A stretch of 64,000 nt of DNA from Clostridia bacterium. Lineage in GTDB: Bacteria; Bacillota; Clostridia; Oscillospirales; SIG627. The notes beneath the pieces were generated by a model that was given only the letters and a program-made list of their open reading frames with translations, was not told the DNA's origin and ran no database searches. This document shows, in pieces, positions 31,178-40,848 of the stretch. Every line of letters starts with the position of its first letter. The stretch's first letter is position 1. Location of the stretch: NCBI GenBank assembly GCA_017440805.1, contig JAFSGN010000008.1, positions 1 through 64,000 of the forward strand. Direction: 5' to 3'. Both the position numbers and the translations under genes were made by a program.

Positions 31178-33646
31178 ATGAAGCATTACGACAAAGTTCA
31201 AAAAGAATGTATTTACGGTCATTTTGATTTGGATACACCCGCCGGATATACAGTAACCAACGGCGATAAACTTGTTTCCCCCTGGTATTATGTGTATAAT
31301 AACCGAAAAGTCCTTTTATATGTGGACCAGCACGGACCCGTTAAAGTTCAGTATCAGCCGCCAAACGGAATACTGGTGTTCAGACGGGAAAGAGGCGAAA
31401 GCGAAAGCAAGTGGCAGATATGGGTATCTTCTCCCGACATTAACAAAGGTATGCCGGTAAGCAACTTTAACTCCCCTATTCTGGATTTTAACGGTGAACA
31501 ACCCGAATTTACAGTAAAATGGGCACCTGAAACCGCTATATATACCGCAAAATTCACCAACGCGGAAATAGTAACCGAAATTTTTGTACCTCACGATAAA
31601 GCAACCGTTTGCATGAAAACCACAATCAAGAACACAAGCGGCAAAGCAATAGACATTAAAGCAACCCCTTCAATGTTCCCCTATGTAAACATTCCTCAGA
31701 TGGTTGCCTGGGACCTTCCCCAGTGGTATCTGTACTCCACTCTTAAACACAGAGACAATATGTTTACTTTCCACGGTCAGATGACAGACCCTCACATGAT
31801 TAAAGAGGACAACCGTTCTGTCACATTCAATGTGGACTACGATGAAAATGCGGAAATTGACCTTGACCTTGCACTTTATACAGGACGGGGCAACTTCTTC
31901 TCACCCGAAAAAGTTATAAAAGACATTCCTTTCAACTTTACTATGGGCAAAGCAGACAACGAAAGTTTCGGTGCCTACGATGCAGTATACGCAATCCGCT
32001 ATGCCTTCACACTTCAGCCGGGTGAATCAAAAACTCTGACACAGGTACTCACCATTCAGGAAGATATTGCATACAACGAAGAAGAAAATCTTTTCGACTC
32101 CCTGTACTTTGATAATGCAAAATACCTGCAGAAAAAGTCAGAAACCACCGATTTCTACAATCAACTCTTTACCAAGAGAACAATAAAAACCTCCAATCCC
32201 ATATACGACAACTTTATAAATACATTTACCCCTCTCCAAATGTTCTGGGTAGGTTCTCTGGACAGAGGCTGGCCGTCCTCCATGCGAGGAATCCGTGATG
32301 CCAGTCAGGACTTTGTGGGAATTACACACCTTTACCCCGACTGGACAAGAGAAACAATACTTGCCATGTTTGAACATCAGCAGGTAGACGGCTGGATGCC
32401 CAGACAGATAAGTACCGTTTCCAGAACAGCGCCTCACGATATGCGTTACTACTGCGACGGCGGTGCATTCCTTATTGAACTTGTTCACGAATACCTTGTT
32501 TACACAAGAGACACCTCTATACTTGAGGAAAAGGTAATGTGGCTTGACTCCGACGAGAAATCCACAATTATGGAACATCTTGTTCGTTGCACACAGTTCT
32601 ATCTTGAACCTCATAACATAGGTGAACACGGACTTTGCAAAGTATGGTTTGGCGACTGGTGGGATCCCATGGACAAAATCGGTATGGACGGAATCGGTGA
32701 AACAGTAACCGTTACGGCACAGATGATTTATGTTCTTGGCAAACTCATTGAGATGTTCAACTGGCTCGCAGAGCAGGGTAAACTTGACGCAAAATACAGC
32801 GGACTTACAAAAGTTTACGCCGACTTCAAAGACAAATTCACTACTGCCATGAACACCCATGCTTTCAACAAATTAGGCTACTACAACGCTTACTTTAACG
32901 ATAACAGAAAGTGGCTCCTTTCAGACAATGACCCTGACGGTGTAGCAAGACTCTACCTTGTTTCAAATGCCTGGGCACTTATCAGCGGATGTGCAGACGA
33001 AAAAATGCGTGAAAGCGTAATTAATAACATTGAAAAAGAAAACTTTGACAGAATGGGTTATAACACCGAGAGCAAAGGCTTCCCCACATTTATAGACAAG
33101 GCAGGCCGTATAGGTAACGGTACAAGTCCCAATGCTTCGCCCTACAATCATGCACAGAGTTTCTATGCCCGTGCATGCTGCGAATGCGGACATCCCGAAC
33201 TTGCATACAAGGCTACAAGATACATTCTTCCCATTGAAGAGGCTTACGCACCTGTTGAACAGACATTTGTAGGTCCTTACTGCATCGTAAACGGATACAG
33301 CAATTCCGACAAAACTCTCCACAGATGTGAGTTGCAGTTCCTTTCCGGTACTGTTTCCTATGTTCTCAGAATACTTTATAATTCATTTATGGGTATTAAC
33401 TACGGATACAACGGACTTACCATGAAACCCTGTCTGCCGGATGAATTTGGCGACTGCACTGCAAACTTTACTTATCTTGGCAAGAAATTCACGGTTAACT
33501 ACATAAAAACCGAAAACCCACAAAAGAAATTCACCCTCAACGGTGCTGAATGGAAAACTGAAATTAACAAAAACAGCGGTAAACCTACTGCATTTGTTAA
33601 AGACAGTGATATGAAAGACGAAAATATTATCACCATTGAATATTAA
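31178..33646 (+). CDS. GH94-family glycoside phosphorylase
   Basis: 822 residues. The N-terminal beta-sandwich starts YGHFDLDTPAGYTVTN, and an alpha/alpha-barrel follows. The catalytic region shows RGIRDASQDFVG near residue 372 and WFGDWWDP near residue 490, the place of the general-acid Asp in cellobiose and related phosphorylases. Such enzymes split beta-glycosides with phosphate to a sugar-1-phosphate. No signal peptide is seen, so it acts in the cytoplasm on imported oligosaccharides. The exact substrate is unknown, since the barrel motifs differ from classic cellobiose phosphorylase. Single gene with its own promoter and terminator. Confidence 0.82.
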   Translation: MKHYDKVQKECIYGHFDLDTPAGYTVTNGDKLVSPWYYVYNNRKVLLYVDQHGPVKVQYQPPNGILVFRRERGESESKWQIWVSSPDINKGMPVSNFNSPILDFNGEQPEFTVKWAPETAIYTAKFTNAEIVTEIFVPHDKATVCMKTTIKNTSGKAIDIKATPSMFPYVNIPQMVAWDLPQWYLYSTLKHRDNMFTFHGQMTDPHMIKEDNRSVTFNVDYDENAEIDLDLALYTGRGNFFSPEKVIKDIPFNFTMGKADNESFGAYDAVYAIRYAFTLQPGESKTLTQVLTIQEDIAYNEEENLFDSLYFDNAKYLQKKSETTDFYNQLFTKRTIKTSNPIYDNFINTFTPLQMFWVGSLDRGWPSSMRGIRDASQDFVGITHLYPDWTRETILAMFEHQQVDGWMPRQISTVSRTAPHDMRYYCDGGAFLIELVHEYLVYTRDTSILEEKVMWLDSDEKSTIMEHLVRCTQFYLEPHNIGEHGLCKVWFGDWWDPMDKIGMDGIGETVTVTAQMIYVLGKLIEMFNWLAEQGKLDAKYSGLTKVYADFKDKFTTAMNTHAFNKLGYYNAYFNDNRKWLLSDNDPDGVARLYLVSNAWALISGCADEKMRESVINNIEKENFDRMGYNTESKGFPTFIDKAGRIGNGTSPNASPYNHAQSFYARACCECGHPELAYKATRYILPIEEAYAPVEQTFVGPYCIVNGYSNSDKTLHRCELQFLSGTVSYVLRILYNSFMGINYGYNGLTMKPCLPDEFGDCTANFTYLGKKFTVNYIKTENPQKKFTLNGAEWKTEINKNSGKPTAFVKDSDMKDENIITIEY

Positions 33647-33689
33647 TTCACAAGTATAAATTGCCGGTGGTTGTCGTCAGACAAGGCTT

Positions 33690-33721
33690 AAAAAATCCCA
33701 GTCATATGACTGGGATTTTTT
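33690..33721. terminator. Bidirectional terminator
   Basis: AAAAAATCCCAGTC pairs perfectly with GACTGGGATTTTTT around ATAT. It serves the GH94 gene (plus) and the phosphatase gene (minus). Confidence 0.92.
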
Positions 33722-33797
33722 GTGCTATATATCATTAGCATCTGCTTGAAATTTTTCTGAGATTTACAGTGTGTTCAATATTCGGAAAAATCATAGA

Positions 33798-34262
33798 TTA
33801 TATTTCGCCCTTTTTGCTCAGATAATCTATAAATCCCTCGCAACCCTCCAGCACATCATTATAGGTGTCGTCAAAGTTTCCAGTGTACCAGGGGTCTGCG
33901 ATATCTCTGTCCGAACCCGCAAAAGTCAGAAATTTGTATATCTTACCCTCCGGGTCGCCGCCCAGCATTCTGTTAAGATTTTGCATATTCCATTTGTCCA
34001 TACCAATGATATAATCATACAGGTCATAGTCGCCCTGTGATATCTGAGTTGCTCTGTGGGGTACTACGGGAATACCTACCTCCTGTAACTTTCTCACAGT
34101 TCCTCTGTGGGGAGGATTTCCAATCTCCTCGGTACTGGTAGCCATAGAATTAATATAAAATTTGTTCTCCATACCCTGTTTTTTTACCATATAGGTAAAA
34201 ACACTCTGAGCCAAAGTGCTCCTGCAAATATTTCCGTGACAGCAGAATAATACTCTTATCAC
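33798..34262 (-). CDS. Low-molecular-weight protein-tyrosine phosphatase
   Basis: 154 residues. The active-site loop CCHGNICRST (CX5R) lies at residues about 7-16 and the general-acid Asp in DIADPWYTG near residue 120. Normal family length. It removes phosphate from tyrosine or arginine residues in the cytosol; related enzymes often regulate exopolysaccharide kinases, but no bacterial tyrosine kinase gene is in this window. It stands alone between a terminator and the CobW-type genes. Confidence 0.92.
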   Translation of the reverse strand: MIRVLFCCHGNICRSTLAQSVFTYMVKKQGMENKFYINSMATSTEEIGNPPHRGTVRKLQEVGIPVVPHRATQISQGDYDLYDYIIGMDKWNMQNLNRMLGGDPEGKIYKFLTFAGSDRDIADPWYTGNFDDTYNDVLEGCEGFIDYLSKKGEI

Positions 34263-34344
34263 ACCTGTATACCTCCGTCTGTATAACTGCCGTTTTTCGT
34301 TATTACCGTAATTTCCGTTGGCATATTACGGTATACTCAAAATT

Positions 34345-35277
34345 TTATTTTGTTTCGGGTTTTGGCACTTCCACCGCATCAATTATGTGCAGTACAGGAC
34401 CTTCTGAGTTGTATTCGGGAGCATATTCAAAGGCTACCGTACCCCGTACCCTGACATAACTGCCCTCTTTGAGCATATCGCTCTTACTGTACGCCGACAA
34501 AAATCCCAAAAACTGCATATCGTCCTCGCAACAGGTCATTACCATATTTCCGGCAACAAAATACCCGCCTCTGAAATAACCCGGTTTTGCCACCTGACCT
34601 GTATATTCAACGGTTTTACCAATATACCGGTGTGTGTTCTCCATAACATCCACATACCAGATAAAATAACTGTCGTGGTCAATTTTAATAATATCATCAT
34701 CAAGACTATACGGCAAATCGTCTTCAAGAGTAATGTTCAGCACTCCCTCGCTGTCACTCATATAAACAATTTCCGCACCGGCATTGCATCTCTTTATATT
34801 ATCACGGTAGATTTTAAAATTATCTTCCGCAGTGCATCGCTTGACAAATATTCTTGAAGATGAACGGAGCATATTGCTGAATATACTCTTCATATTCTGA
34901 AAATATTCGTCAAAAGTCAGAGCATCTATAACAGTAATCTGCTCTGCAAGACGCCAGTTGTCCGGGAGTTTAACCCTGTAAAGCGACTGCATTTCCCATA
35001 CACCGTTATACTCTATAATGACATAAGTCGGACTGTATTTTTCATTAAGTACTTCAAGCATATCAACGGTAAGTTCAGTTTCGTCCTCAACAGTATGCAC
35101 CGTTACATTGTCGGCAAGGCCCGTATATTCTTCCTCACCTTCTTCACAGCATACTATAAGCACTTTTTCTTTTTTTATTTCCGGGTCTTTGATAATTGCA
35201 TTTTTTATAAATGTTGTTTTTCCGCTTTCAAGAAAGCCGTTTATTATAAAAACTGCAGTGGGCATTTTCTTTGACAT
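34345..35277 (-). CDS. CobW-type GTPase with C-terminal OB-like domain
   Basis: 310 residues. An incomplete G3E/COG0523 GTPase half with Walker A NGFLESGKTTF is followed by a C-terminal domain (from about residue 215, YIGKTVEYTGQVAKPGYF) resembling the OB-like domain of TIGR03943/YcgQ proteins. The CxCC metal motif usual after Walker B in metal chaperones is missing; in its place is IIEYNGVWEM. It probably partners with the His-rich CobW protein encoded 18 bp upstream, in metal (zinc) handling. Exact function unknown. Confidence 0.75.
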   Translation of the reverse strand: MSKKMPTAVFIINGFLESGKTTFIKNAIIKDPEIKKEKVLIVCCEEGEEEYTGLADNVTVHTVEDETELTVDMLEVLNEKYSPTYVIIEYNGVWEMQSLYRVKLPDNWRLAEQITVIDALTFDEYFQNMKSIFSNMLRSSSRIFVKRCTAEDNFKIYRDNIKRCNAGAEIVYMSDSEGVLNITLEDDLPYSLDDDIIKIDHDSYFIWYVDVMENTHRYIGKTVEYTGQVAKPGYFRGGYFVAGNMVMTCCEDDMQFLGFLSAYSKSDMLKEGSYVRVRGTVAFEYAPEYNSEGPVLHIIDAVEVPKPETK

Positions 35278-35295
35278 ATAATCACTGCCTTCCGG

Positions 35296-36447
35296 TTATA
35301 AATTCTTTCCAAACAGTTCAGAAAGTTTTTGTTCATCAAGTTTTGCGCCTATTACACATATTTTTCCTGTGTAAAAAGGACTTCCGTACCGTATATCCTG
35401 TTCTTCGGGAACATAGTCGAAATACAACCACTGGTTTTCTGAAGATACCATTCCCTTTGCCCGCAATATTTCACCGTATTCTCCGCTGTCAAGTTTCAAA
35501 AGTATGTTTTTTATTTCACTTTCTGTATAACTCTTTGCAGTTTCAAATCCCCATGAAACAAAAACCTCATCTGCATGGTGATGCTCGTGATGATGGTGAT
35601 GCTCATGGCATCCGCAGTCGCATTCCTCATGTTCGTGGTGATGCTCATGGTGATGATGCTCGTGTTCATAGCATCCGCAGTCGCATTCTTCGTGTCCATG
35701 GTGATGGTGCTCATGGTGATGATGCTCGTGTTCATGGCATCCGCAGTCGCATTCTTCGTGTCCATGGTGATGCTCATGGTGATGATGCTCGTGGTGATGC
35801 TCAAGTACCTCCGACATCAGTTCATTTTCCAAGGTGCATTTTTCAAATGCGTCAAGAATAAGGCTCTTGTCAAGAGCATCAATATGTGTGGTAATAATGT
35901 TGGCATCCTTGTTTATTTCTCTTATTATTTCGGTTGCCTGTTCTATCTTTTCCTGACTTGCCTTATCTGTGCGGGTAAACAGTATGCAGTCAGAATGTAA
36001 AATCTGGTCAACATAAAATTCCCCGAAATTCTTACGATAGATTTTACACTTAGTGCAATCAACAACCGTCACGCAGGAATCAACAAGTATTTCAGAATTG
36101 TCTGTATTATTAACCGCCGAAATTACATCTGAAAGTTTTCCTACCCCCGACGGCTCGATTATAATTCTGTCGGGTTTATATTGCTCAACCGTTTTTTCCA
36201 GTGCTTTAGTGAAATCACCTACAAGACTGCAACATATACAGCCGGAGTTCATTTCGGTAATTTCAATACCTGCTTCCTTTAAAAAACCGCCGTCAACACC
36301 AATCTGTCCGAATTCGTTTTCAATCAGTACGAGTTTTTCCCCTTTAAACACATCGCTTATAAGTTTTTTTATGAATGTGGTTTTTCCCGCACCCAGAAAT
36401 CCGGAAATAATATTTACTTTTACCATTTTATCTACCTGCGTTCCCAT
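35296..36447 (-). CDS. CobW/COG0523 metal chaperone GTPase with His/Cys repeat domain
   Basis: About 383 residues from the ATG of MGTQVDKM; longer or shorter starts are possible. Walker A is SGFLGAGKTTF, the metal motif is NSGCICCSLV (CxCC), then IIEPSGVGKL and TRTDKA. A stretch of about 80 residues then consists almost only of His, Glu, Cys and Gly, with three HEECDCGC-centred repeats, before the CobW C-terminal domain (GEILRAKGMV). COG0523 proteins deliver zinc or cobalt to target enzymes; the insert should store or present several metal ions. No Zur-like operator was recognised upstream. The GTPase at 34345 follows in the same unit. Confidence 0.9.
   Translation of the reverse strand: MGTQVDKMVKVNIISGFLGAGKTTFIKKLISDVFKGEKLVLIENEFGQIGVDGGFLKEAGIEITEMNSGCICCSLVGDFTKALEKTVEQYKPDRIIIEPSGVGKLSDVISAVNNTDNSEILVDSCVTVVDCTKCKIYRKNFGEFYVDQILHSDCILFTRTDKASQEKIEQATEIIREINKDANIITTHIDALDKSLILDAFEKCTLENELMSEVLEHHHEHHHHEHHHGHEECDCGCHEHEHHHHEHHHHGHEECDCGCYEHEHHHHEHHHEHEECDCGCHEHHHHHEHHHADEVFVSWGFETAKSYTESEIKNILLKLDSGEYGEILRAKGMVSSENQWLYFDYVPEEQDIRYGSPFYTGKICVIGAKLDEQKLSELFGKNL
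35574..35808 (-). repeat. In-frame tandem repeat encoding the His/Cys metal-binding domain
   Basis: Three imperfect units of about 66-75 bp, each with a HEECDCGC core between His-rich arms, lie back to back inside the CobW gene. Near-identical DNA between units suggests recent expansion and a length that may vary between strains. Confidence 0.8.
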
Positions 36448-36563
36448 AATGGCAACGCCTTTTCCTTTACAATTAGTTTTTATTGCAATCAGTATAGCAT
36501 TTTTTTGTCTTATTGTCAAATGTTTCAAGGTCGAAAATACGACAATCCCGGATTAAACAATGA

Positions 36564-36587
36564 CAGATGCCTCCTGAAAGACATCTG
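36564..36587 (-). terminator. Weak hairpin after the binding-protein gene
   Basis: CAGATG/CATCTG stem downstream of the lipoprotein gene on the minus strand, with only a short T-rich tail. Confidence 0.35.
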
Positions 36588-36619
36588 CCACCCGGTTACA
36601 TATAAGTTTTACAGTGTAA

Positions 36620-38380
36620 TTATTCTTCTTCTGACACTATTTCGGTTTCAGGTACATATCCCTTGAGGTCGGTCTTACTGAAATATCTTGCACCAAAGAA
36701 GGTGGACTTGATTCCTGTAAGATTTTTGTCGGCAAGATAGTAATCGGCATCAAAGTAAAGTGCAGTTGCGGGGCAAAGGTCAATAAGAAGTTGTTCTGCC
36801 TCGTGGAATGCCGCATCCTTTTCTGCATCGGTAGCCGCTGCAAATGCTTTATCAATTACTGCATCATATTCGTCGCTCTGAATACCTGTTACATGGGGTG
36901 TGAAGAATTCAGCACCGTCTTTTACCGAAACAACCGAACCGCTGTAATATTTTGCAAAAGGAGCAAGAATGCTTGTCGCATCATCTGTAAGTGCACAGCA
37001 ATCTATGGCAAGAACATCAAAGTCACCGTTGTAAAGTGCTTTTTCATATTCTGCGTTTTCCAGTCCCTTTATATCTACGGTAAATCCAAGGTCGTTCCAT
37101 ACGCCCTGAACATATTTTGCAATTTCTGCTTCAACACCCGCCTTGTCGTTGCGGTATGTAATGGTGATTTTGCCGGATTTGCCGTTCACAAGTGCCTTTG
37201 CACCCGAAACATCTCCTGCGGTATTGATAAGAGAACCGCCGACTTTTCTGAATTCTTTATTTGAAGATATTTCTCTTACAACATGAGGAACATATCCGTC
37301 TGCGGCAGTAACACCTCTGCCTGCAATAGCAGCAATTTCGTCACGGCTGATTGCGGTGGCAAGTGCTTTTCTCACATTTACATCATCAAGGGGTGCTTTT
37401 GTTGTGTTAAAGTAATATGTATATGCCGAGGGAATGTCCATAGTCTTTATTTTCTTTGCGTTGGCTTCATAATTTTCCTTGGACATATATCCCAGATAGT
37501 GAAGGTCGCCGTTCATGAACATATCGTACTGCTGGTCGGCAGTAAGAGAATAGTTCATTTCAAATCTGTAGGGAGTTACATATTTCTTTATATTTTCTCC
37601 GGATACACCTGTCAGATAGAAATAGGTAGAACGCTCAATGGTAAAGAGCTCATCGGCTTCTTCCTCTTCAGCCGTTTCTTCTGAAACTGCTTCCCCTCCC
37701 TCTTCGGGCGCTTCTGCTCCGCCGAGTTTGGTGATTGCAAACGGTCCGTTGGTTACAACTGTTTCAATTTTGGTTGCCCAGGTATCAGGGAATCTGGAAA
37801 TAACATCTTCACGCATGGGAACAAGCGCAGGACTTGCGGCTTTCTTCAGGAAAGCATCCACATCAAACGGTCCCTCAAACTGAATTTCCACCAGTAAATC
37901 TTCGGGTGCTGCAAGACCGATATCGTCAACAGTCATTTCGCCCGACTTAACCTTGCGTGCATTCTTTACATCATAAAGAAGTGAAGCGGCAGGGTTGTTG
38001 GTTGCAGGGTCAAGAAGTCTCTTCCATGCATAAACAACATGCTCTGCGATAACCTGACGGCCGTCGCTCCAGAATGTTTTATTAAGTTCTATGTAAAGAA
38101 AATACTCGTTCTTTTCCTCATTAATTCTGGTATACCAGTCTTTTGCAAGTGCCTTTTCAACTTTTCCGTCTTCTGTCATTCTTGTAAGACCTTCAAACAG
38201 GAGACTGCTGAGTTTCATTGCCTCGGCATCATAAAAAACTCTGCCCGGGTCAACATTGAACATCTCTGAAGTGAGATTTATGGGTATTATTGCTCCCTTG
38301 TCGGTATTGTCGTTTTTACAACCTGCAAAAATACCGCAAACCGCAACAAGTGCCAGAACCAGTGCGACTATTTTCTTCAT
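36620..38380 (-). CDS. Peptide ABC transporter substrate-binding lipoprotein (OppA-like)
   Basis: 586 residues. A lipoprotein signal with lipobox IFAGC puts the mature Cys near residue 21. SBP_bac_5 features follow: INLTSEMFNVDPGRVFYDAEA near the start (diagnostic in part), VEKALAKDWYTR, FWSDGRQVIAEHVVYAWKR, and ALATAISRDEIAA. A low-complexity acidic insert (EEGGEAVSEETAEEEE) near residue 230 is unusual. It should bind oligopeptides or similar ligands at the cell surface, yet no permease or ATPase genes are adjacent, so it is an orphan that relies on a transporter elsewhere. Promoter at 38470-38498. Confidence 0.88.
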   Translation of the reverse strand: MKKIVALVLALVAVCGIFAGCKNDNTDKGAIIPINLTSEMFNVDPGRVFYDAEAMKLSSLLFEGLTRMTEDGKVEKALAKDWYTRINEEKNEYFLYIELNKTFWSDGRQVIAEHVVYAWKRLLDPATNNPAASLLYDVKNARKVKSGEMTVDDIGLAAPEDLLVEIQFEGPFDVDAFLKKAASPALVPMREDVISRFPDTWATKIETVVTNGPFAITKLGGAEAPEEGGEAVSEETAEEEEADELFTIERSTYFYLTGVSGENIKKYVTPYRFEMNYSLTADQQYDMFMNGDLHYLGYMSKENYEANAKKIKTMDIPSAYTYYFNTTKAPLDDVNVRKALATAISRDEIAAIAGRGVTAADGYVPHVVREISSNKEFRKVGGSLINTAGDVSGAKALVNGKSGKITITYRNDKAGVEAEIAKYVQGVWNDLGFTVDIKGLENAEYEKALYNGDFDVLAIDCCALTDDATSILAPFAKYYSGSVVSVKDGAEFFTPHVTGIQSDEYDAVIDKAFAAATDAEKDAAFHEAEQLLIDLCPATALYFDADYYLADKNLTGIKSTFFGARYFSKTDLKGYVPETEIVSEEE

Positions 38381-38469
38381 TTTGAAAATTCCTCCTAAAA
38401 AAATGCAAAATATTATCAGTCGTAAGCAATTATATTTTCACATAATATAAAAAACTTTACTCTCGTTAC

Positions 38470-38498
38470 ATTATACCACTAAATTATGATTAAATCAA
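38470..38498 (-). promoter_or_regulatory. Promoter of the binding-protein gene
   Basis: Minus-strand TTGATT (38493-38498), 17 bp, TATAAT (38470-38475). Confidence 0.65.
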
Positions 38499-38549
38499 CA
38501 ATCAATTCAACTTTCTTACTTTTGCACAAATAAATTTTTTTCTTTTGTG

Positions 38550-40193
38550 CTATTTGTCCAAAACATACACCTCTTTACTGTTACGGTTACATATAACAAG
38601 TTTGTTTTCCAGGTGCATAAACCGTCCCACATACACAAGTCCTCTTTCGGAGGGCTTTATTTTCATGCGGACCTTTATAAAGGACTCTGCCACATCCTTG
38701 GCAGAAGTATCCGTCATTTCGGCAGGACAGGGCATAAGAAACGGTGGCGGCATTATATTCTGTCCCAAGAGAAAATCCATCCTGAGACAGGACGCGACTG
38801 TTTCTTTTTTATTTGTACAGGATAAATATCTGAAAAGATACATATACAGGTCTTTGCCGGAAATTCTTTTGTCCAGTATATCGCTGTTTTTCTCACTGAG
38901 TATAAATTTCCGCAATCCCATCATAAATCCGAACGGGTCATCCGGCATAAAATACGCAAAAGTATGGGAAAAACTACCTGAATTATGGTATTTATCGGTA
39001 AGATACGCTATGTCCTGAAGTATATTGAGTTGTTCCCGTGTCATATCGGGCGTTTCAAGGACTGTGTAAGGTGGATACGGAAGATATACATATCCCCGGG
39101 CGTTTTCCCTCATAGGTGTTCCTCTGAGCAATTTCAGAAAACCTACCTGAAGCATGTCGCATTTTGCGAAAAGTTTGTTGTATGCCATTGCAAAACTTTG
39201 AAAAGTTTCCCCCGGCAATCCTGCTATAAGGTCAAGATGCAGAGTGACAGACGGTATATTGTGAAGTCTTTCCACCGTATCAAGTGTTTTCTGAATCATA
39301 TCGGGGCGGTTTATTGCCTTTATCACTTTTGGATTGATACTCTGCACACCGCATTCCAGCCGTATTTTATTCCCGGGTGCAGTTTTAAGTATTTCTATTG
39401 TCTCTTCATCCACAAGATAAGCGCAGGTCTCAAAGTGACAGCAAAAAGGAAAATCCCTTTTTATTATTTCTCTTAGAAGTTCCTTTGCCCTCTCCACATC
39501 ATAATTGAATGTACGGTCAACAAACTTTACGGTTGACACTCCGCTTTCTCTCAACTGTTCCAGTTCCCTGACGGTTGAATGAACGCTTTTTGCCCTGATT
39601 TCCTTATCGTTGCAGGAAAGACAGTAAGAGCAACTGTAAGGACATCCCCGCACACTTTCGATATACACCAGTCTTGCGTCAAATTTTGTTCCCTGTTCAA
39701 GTTCACTGCTGTACGGGTTTCCGAGATATGAAAGTTCTTCTGCGGTAAGTTTATCGCCGGAATAGATTTTTTCAGGAGGCAAATCAAGAAGAATGTCCTC
39801 GCAAAGTTTAACAAACGCCTTTTCGCCCTCACCGCATATAAGACAGTCAACAAACGGGTTTTCCGAAAAAAAACTTTCTCCGTCATAAGACACTTCAGGT
39901 CCGCCCATAAAAACTTTGGCACAAGGCAAAAGCATCTTTACCGTGCGGGCGTACTCAAACATCTGGGTTCTGTTCCAGATATAAACCGAAAATCCATACA
40001 AATCGGCTTTTTCGCTGCACAACTGATTTATAATGTCCAGGTCTCTGTCGCCCATATTTTTTTCGATTATTTTTATTTCCAGTGACGCGTCGGAAAAAAT
40101 ACTTTCATAATATTTTTTCAAAAGTCTTACAGCTGTATTTGTATGGCTGTATGAACTGTTAAGTGCAAAAAGCACCGCTTTTTTCTTATTCAT
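38550..40193 (-). CDS. B12-binding-domain radical SAM protein (DUF4080 type)
   Basis: 547 residues. An N-terminal cobalamin-binding-like Rossmann domain (FALNSSYSHTNTAV, KVFMGGPEVSYD) is followed by a radical SAM core with SVRGCPYSCSYCLSC near residue 185 (CxxxCxxC, with an extra Cys) and VDRTFNYD. The C-terminal domain (MTREQLNILQDIAYLTDKY) is of the DUF4080 kind. These proteins are widespread in Clostridia but their substrate is not established. It overlaps thiamine diphosphokinase by 8 bases, so the two are cotranscribed. Confidence 0.88.
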   Translation of the reverse strand: MNKKKAVLFALNSSYSHTNTAVRLLKKYYESIFSDASLEIKIIEKNMGDRDLDIINQLCSEKADLYGFSVYIWNRTQMFEYARTVKMLLPCAKVFMGGPEVSYDGESFFSENPFVDCLICGEGEKAFVKLCEDILLDLPPEKIYSGDKLTAEELSYLGNPYSSELEQGTKFDARLVYIESVRGCPYSCSYCLSCNDKEIRAKSVHSTVRELEQLRESGVSTVKFVDRTFNYDVERAKELLREIIKRDFPFCCHFETCAYLVDEETIEILKTAPGNKIRLECGVQSINPKVIKAINRPDMIQKTLDTVERLHNIPSVTLHLDLIAGLPGETFQSFAMAYNKLFAKCDMLQVGFLKLLRGTPMRENARGYVYLPYPPYTVLETPDMTREQLNILQDIAYLTDKYHNSGSFSHTFAYFMPDDPFGFMMGLRKFILSEKNSDILDKRISGKDLYMYLFRYLSCTNKKETVASCLRMDFLLGQNIMPPPFLMPCPAEMTDTSAKDVAESFIKVRMKIKPSERGLVYVGRFMHLENKLVICNRNSKEVYVLDK

Positions 40194-40848
40194 TGCTCTC
40201 TACCACCAGCAATCCGCCGTTTTCTACGCTTATACGGCATTTTTCTCCGATTATACTGTTGCTTACGGCATACGAAGGATTATTGCGGCTGATCACCGCA
40301 TCCCGAAGAGGATATTCCACTCCCTCGGCGGTAACCCCACGGGCATCATCCGAATAAGCGAAAAAGGATATATATTTATATCTTTTTTTAATTTCACAAC
40401 ATTCGTTTTCAATATATCTTACCGCATGGCATCCGCTGTCTATGACGGCTGAAACCCCCCTGTCTTTCAGTGCCCGAAGCAAAAATACATTTGAAAGAGT
40501 ATGGTCCAGCCTTCCTCCCAGTCCGCCCAAAAAATATATACTGTCCGCACCTTTTTCAACAGCGATTTGTGCCGCTATTGCACTGTCGGTCAAATCCTTT
40601 TTCACAGGATATCTGACAGACGGAACTGAATTTACAAGTTGTCTGTTTTCATCTGAAAGCCGTGAAAAGTCAAAGGAATCAAAATCTCCTATAAACAAAT
40701 CCGGTACAAAACCGCCTGTAATCGCCCCATACATTCCACTGTCTGCGGCTATTGTGTAATCGGGTTTTGGCAGGGAGAATAAATCTTTGCTGTATGTAAA
40801 TTCTCCACCGCAAAAAATATAACAAACTATGGTTTCTTCAACTCCCAT
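40186..40848 (-). CDS. thiN: Thiamine diphosphokinase
   Basis: 220 residues. The N-terminal catalytic domain has the paired acidic motifs AADSGMYGAI and FIGDFDSFD, and GGLGGRLDHTLSN is the family signature near residue 108. The C-terminal beta domain holds FFAYSDDARGVTAEGVEYPL and AVSNSIIG. It makes thiamine diphosphate from thiamine and ATP. In Firmicutes the gene follows rsgA (often with rpe between). Here its start lies inside a leftover copy of the rsgA 3' end (40827-40913), showing that rsgA once overlapped it directly. Confidence 0.93.
   Translation of the reverse strand: MGVEETIVCYIFCGGEFTYSKDLFSLPKPDYTIAADSGMYGAITGGFVPDLFIGDFDSFDFSRLSDENRQLVNSVPSVRYPVKKDLTDSAIAAQIAVEKGADSIYFLGGLGGRLDHTLSNVFLLRALKDRGVSAVIDSGCHAVRYIENECCEIKKRYKYISFFAYSDDARGVTAEGVEYPLRDAVISRNNPSYAVSNSIIGEKCRISVENGGLLVVESNE

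Noticed and set aside
35574-35808. Tandem repeat as a CRISPR array
   Set aside because: The units are contiguous, in frame and encode His/Cys repeats; there are no spacers.
35511-36000. Open frames opposite and within the His-rich region, Met/Val-rich or Thr/Ile-rich
   Set aside because: They are products of the repetitive His codons read in other frames; the CobW frame has all family motifs.
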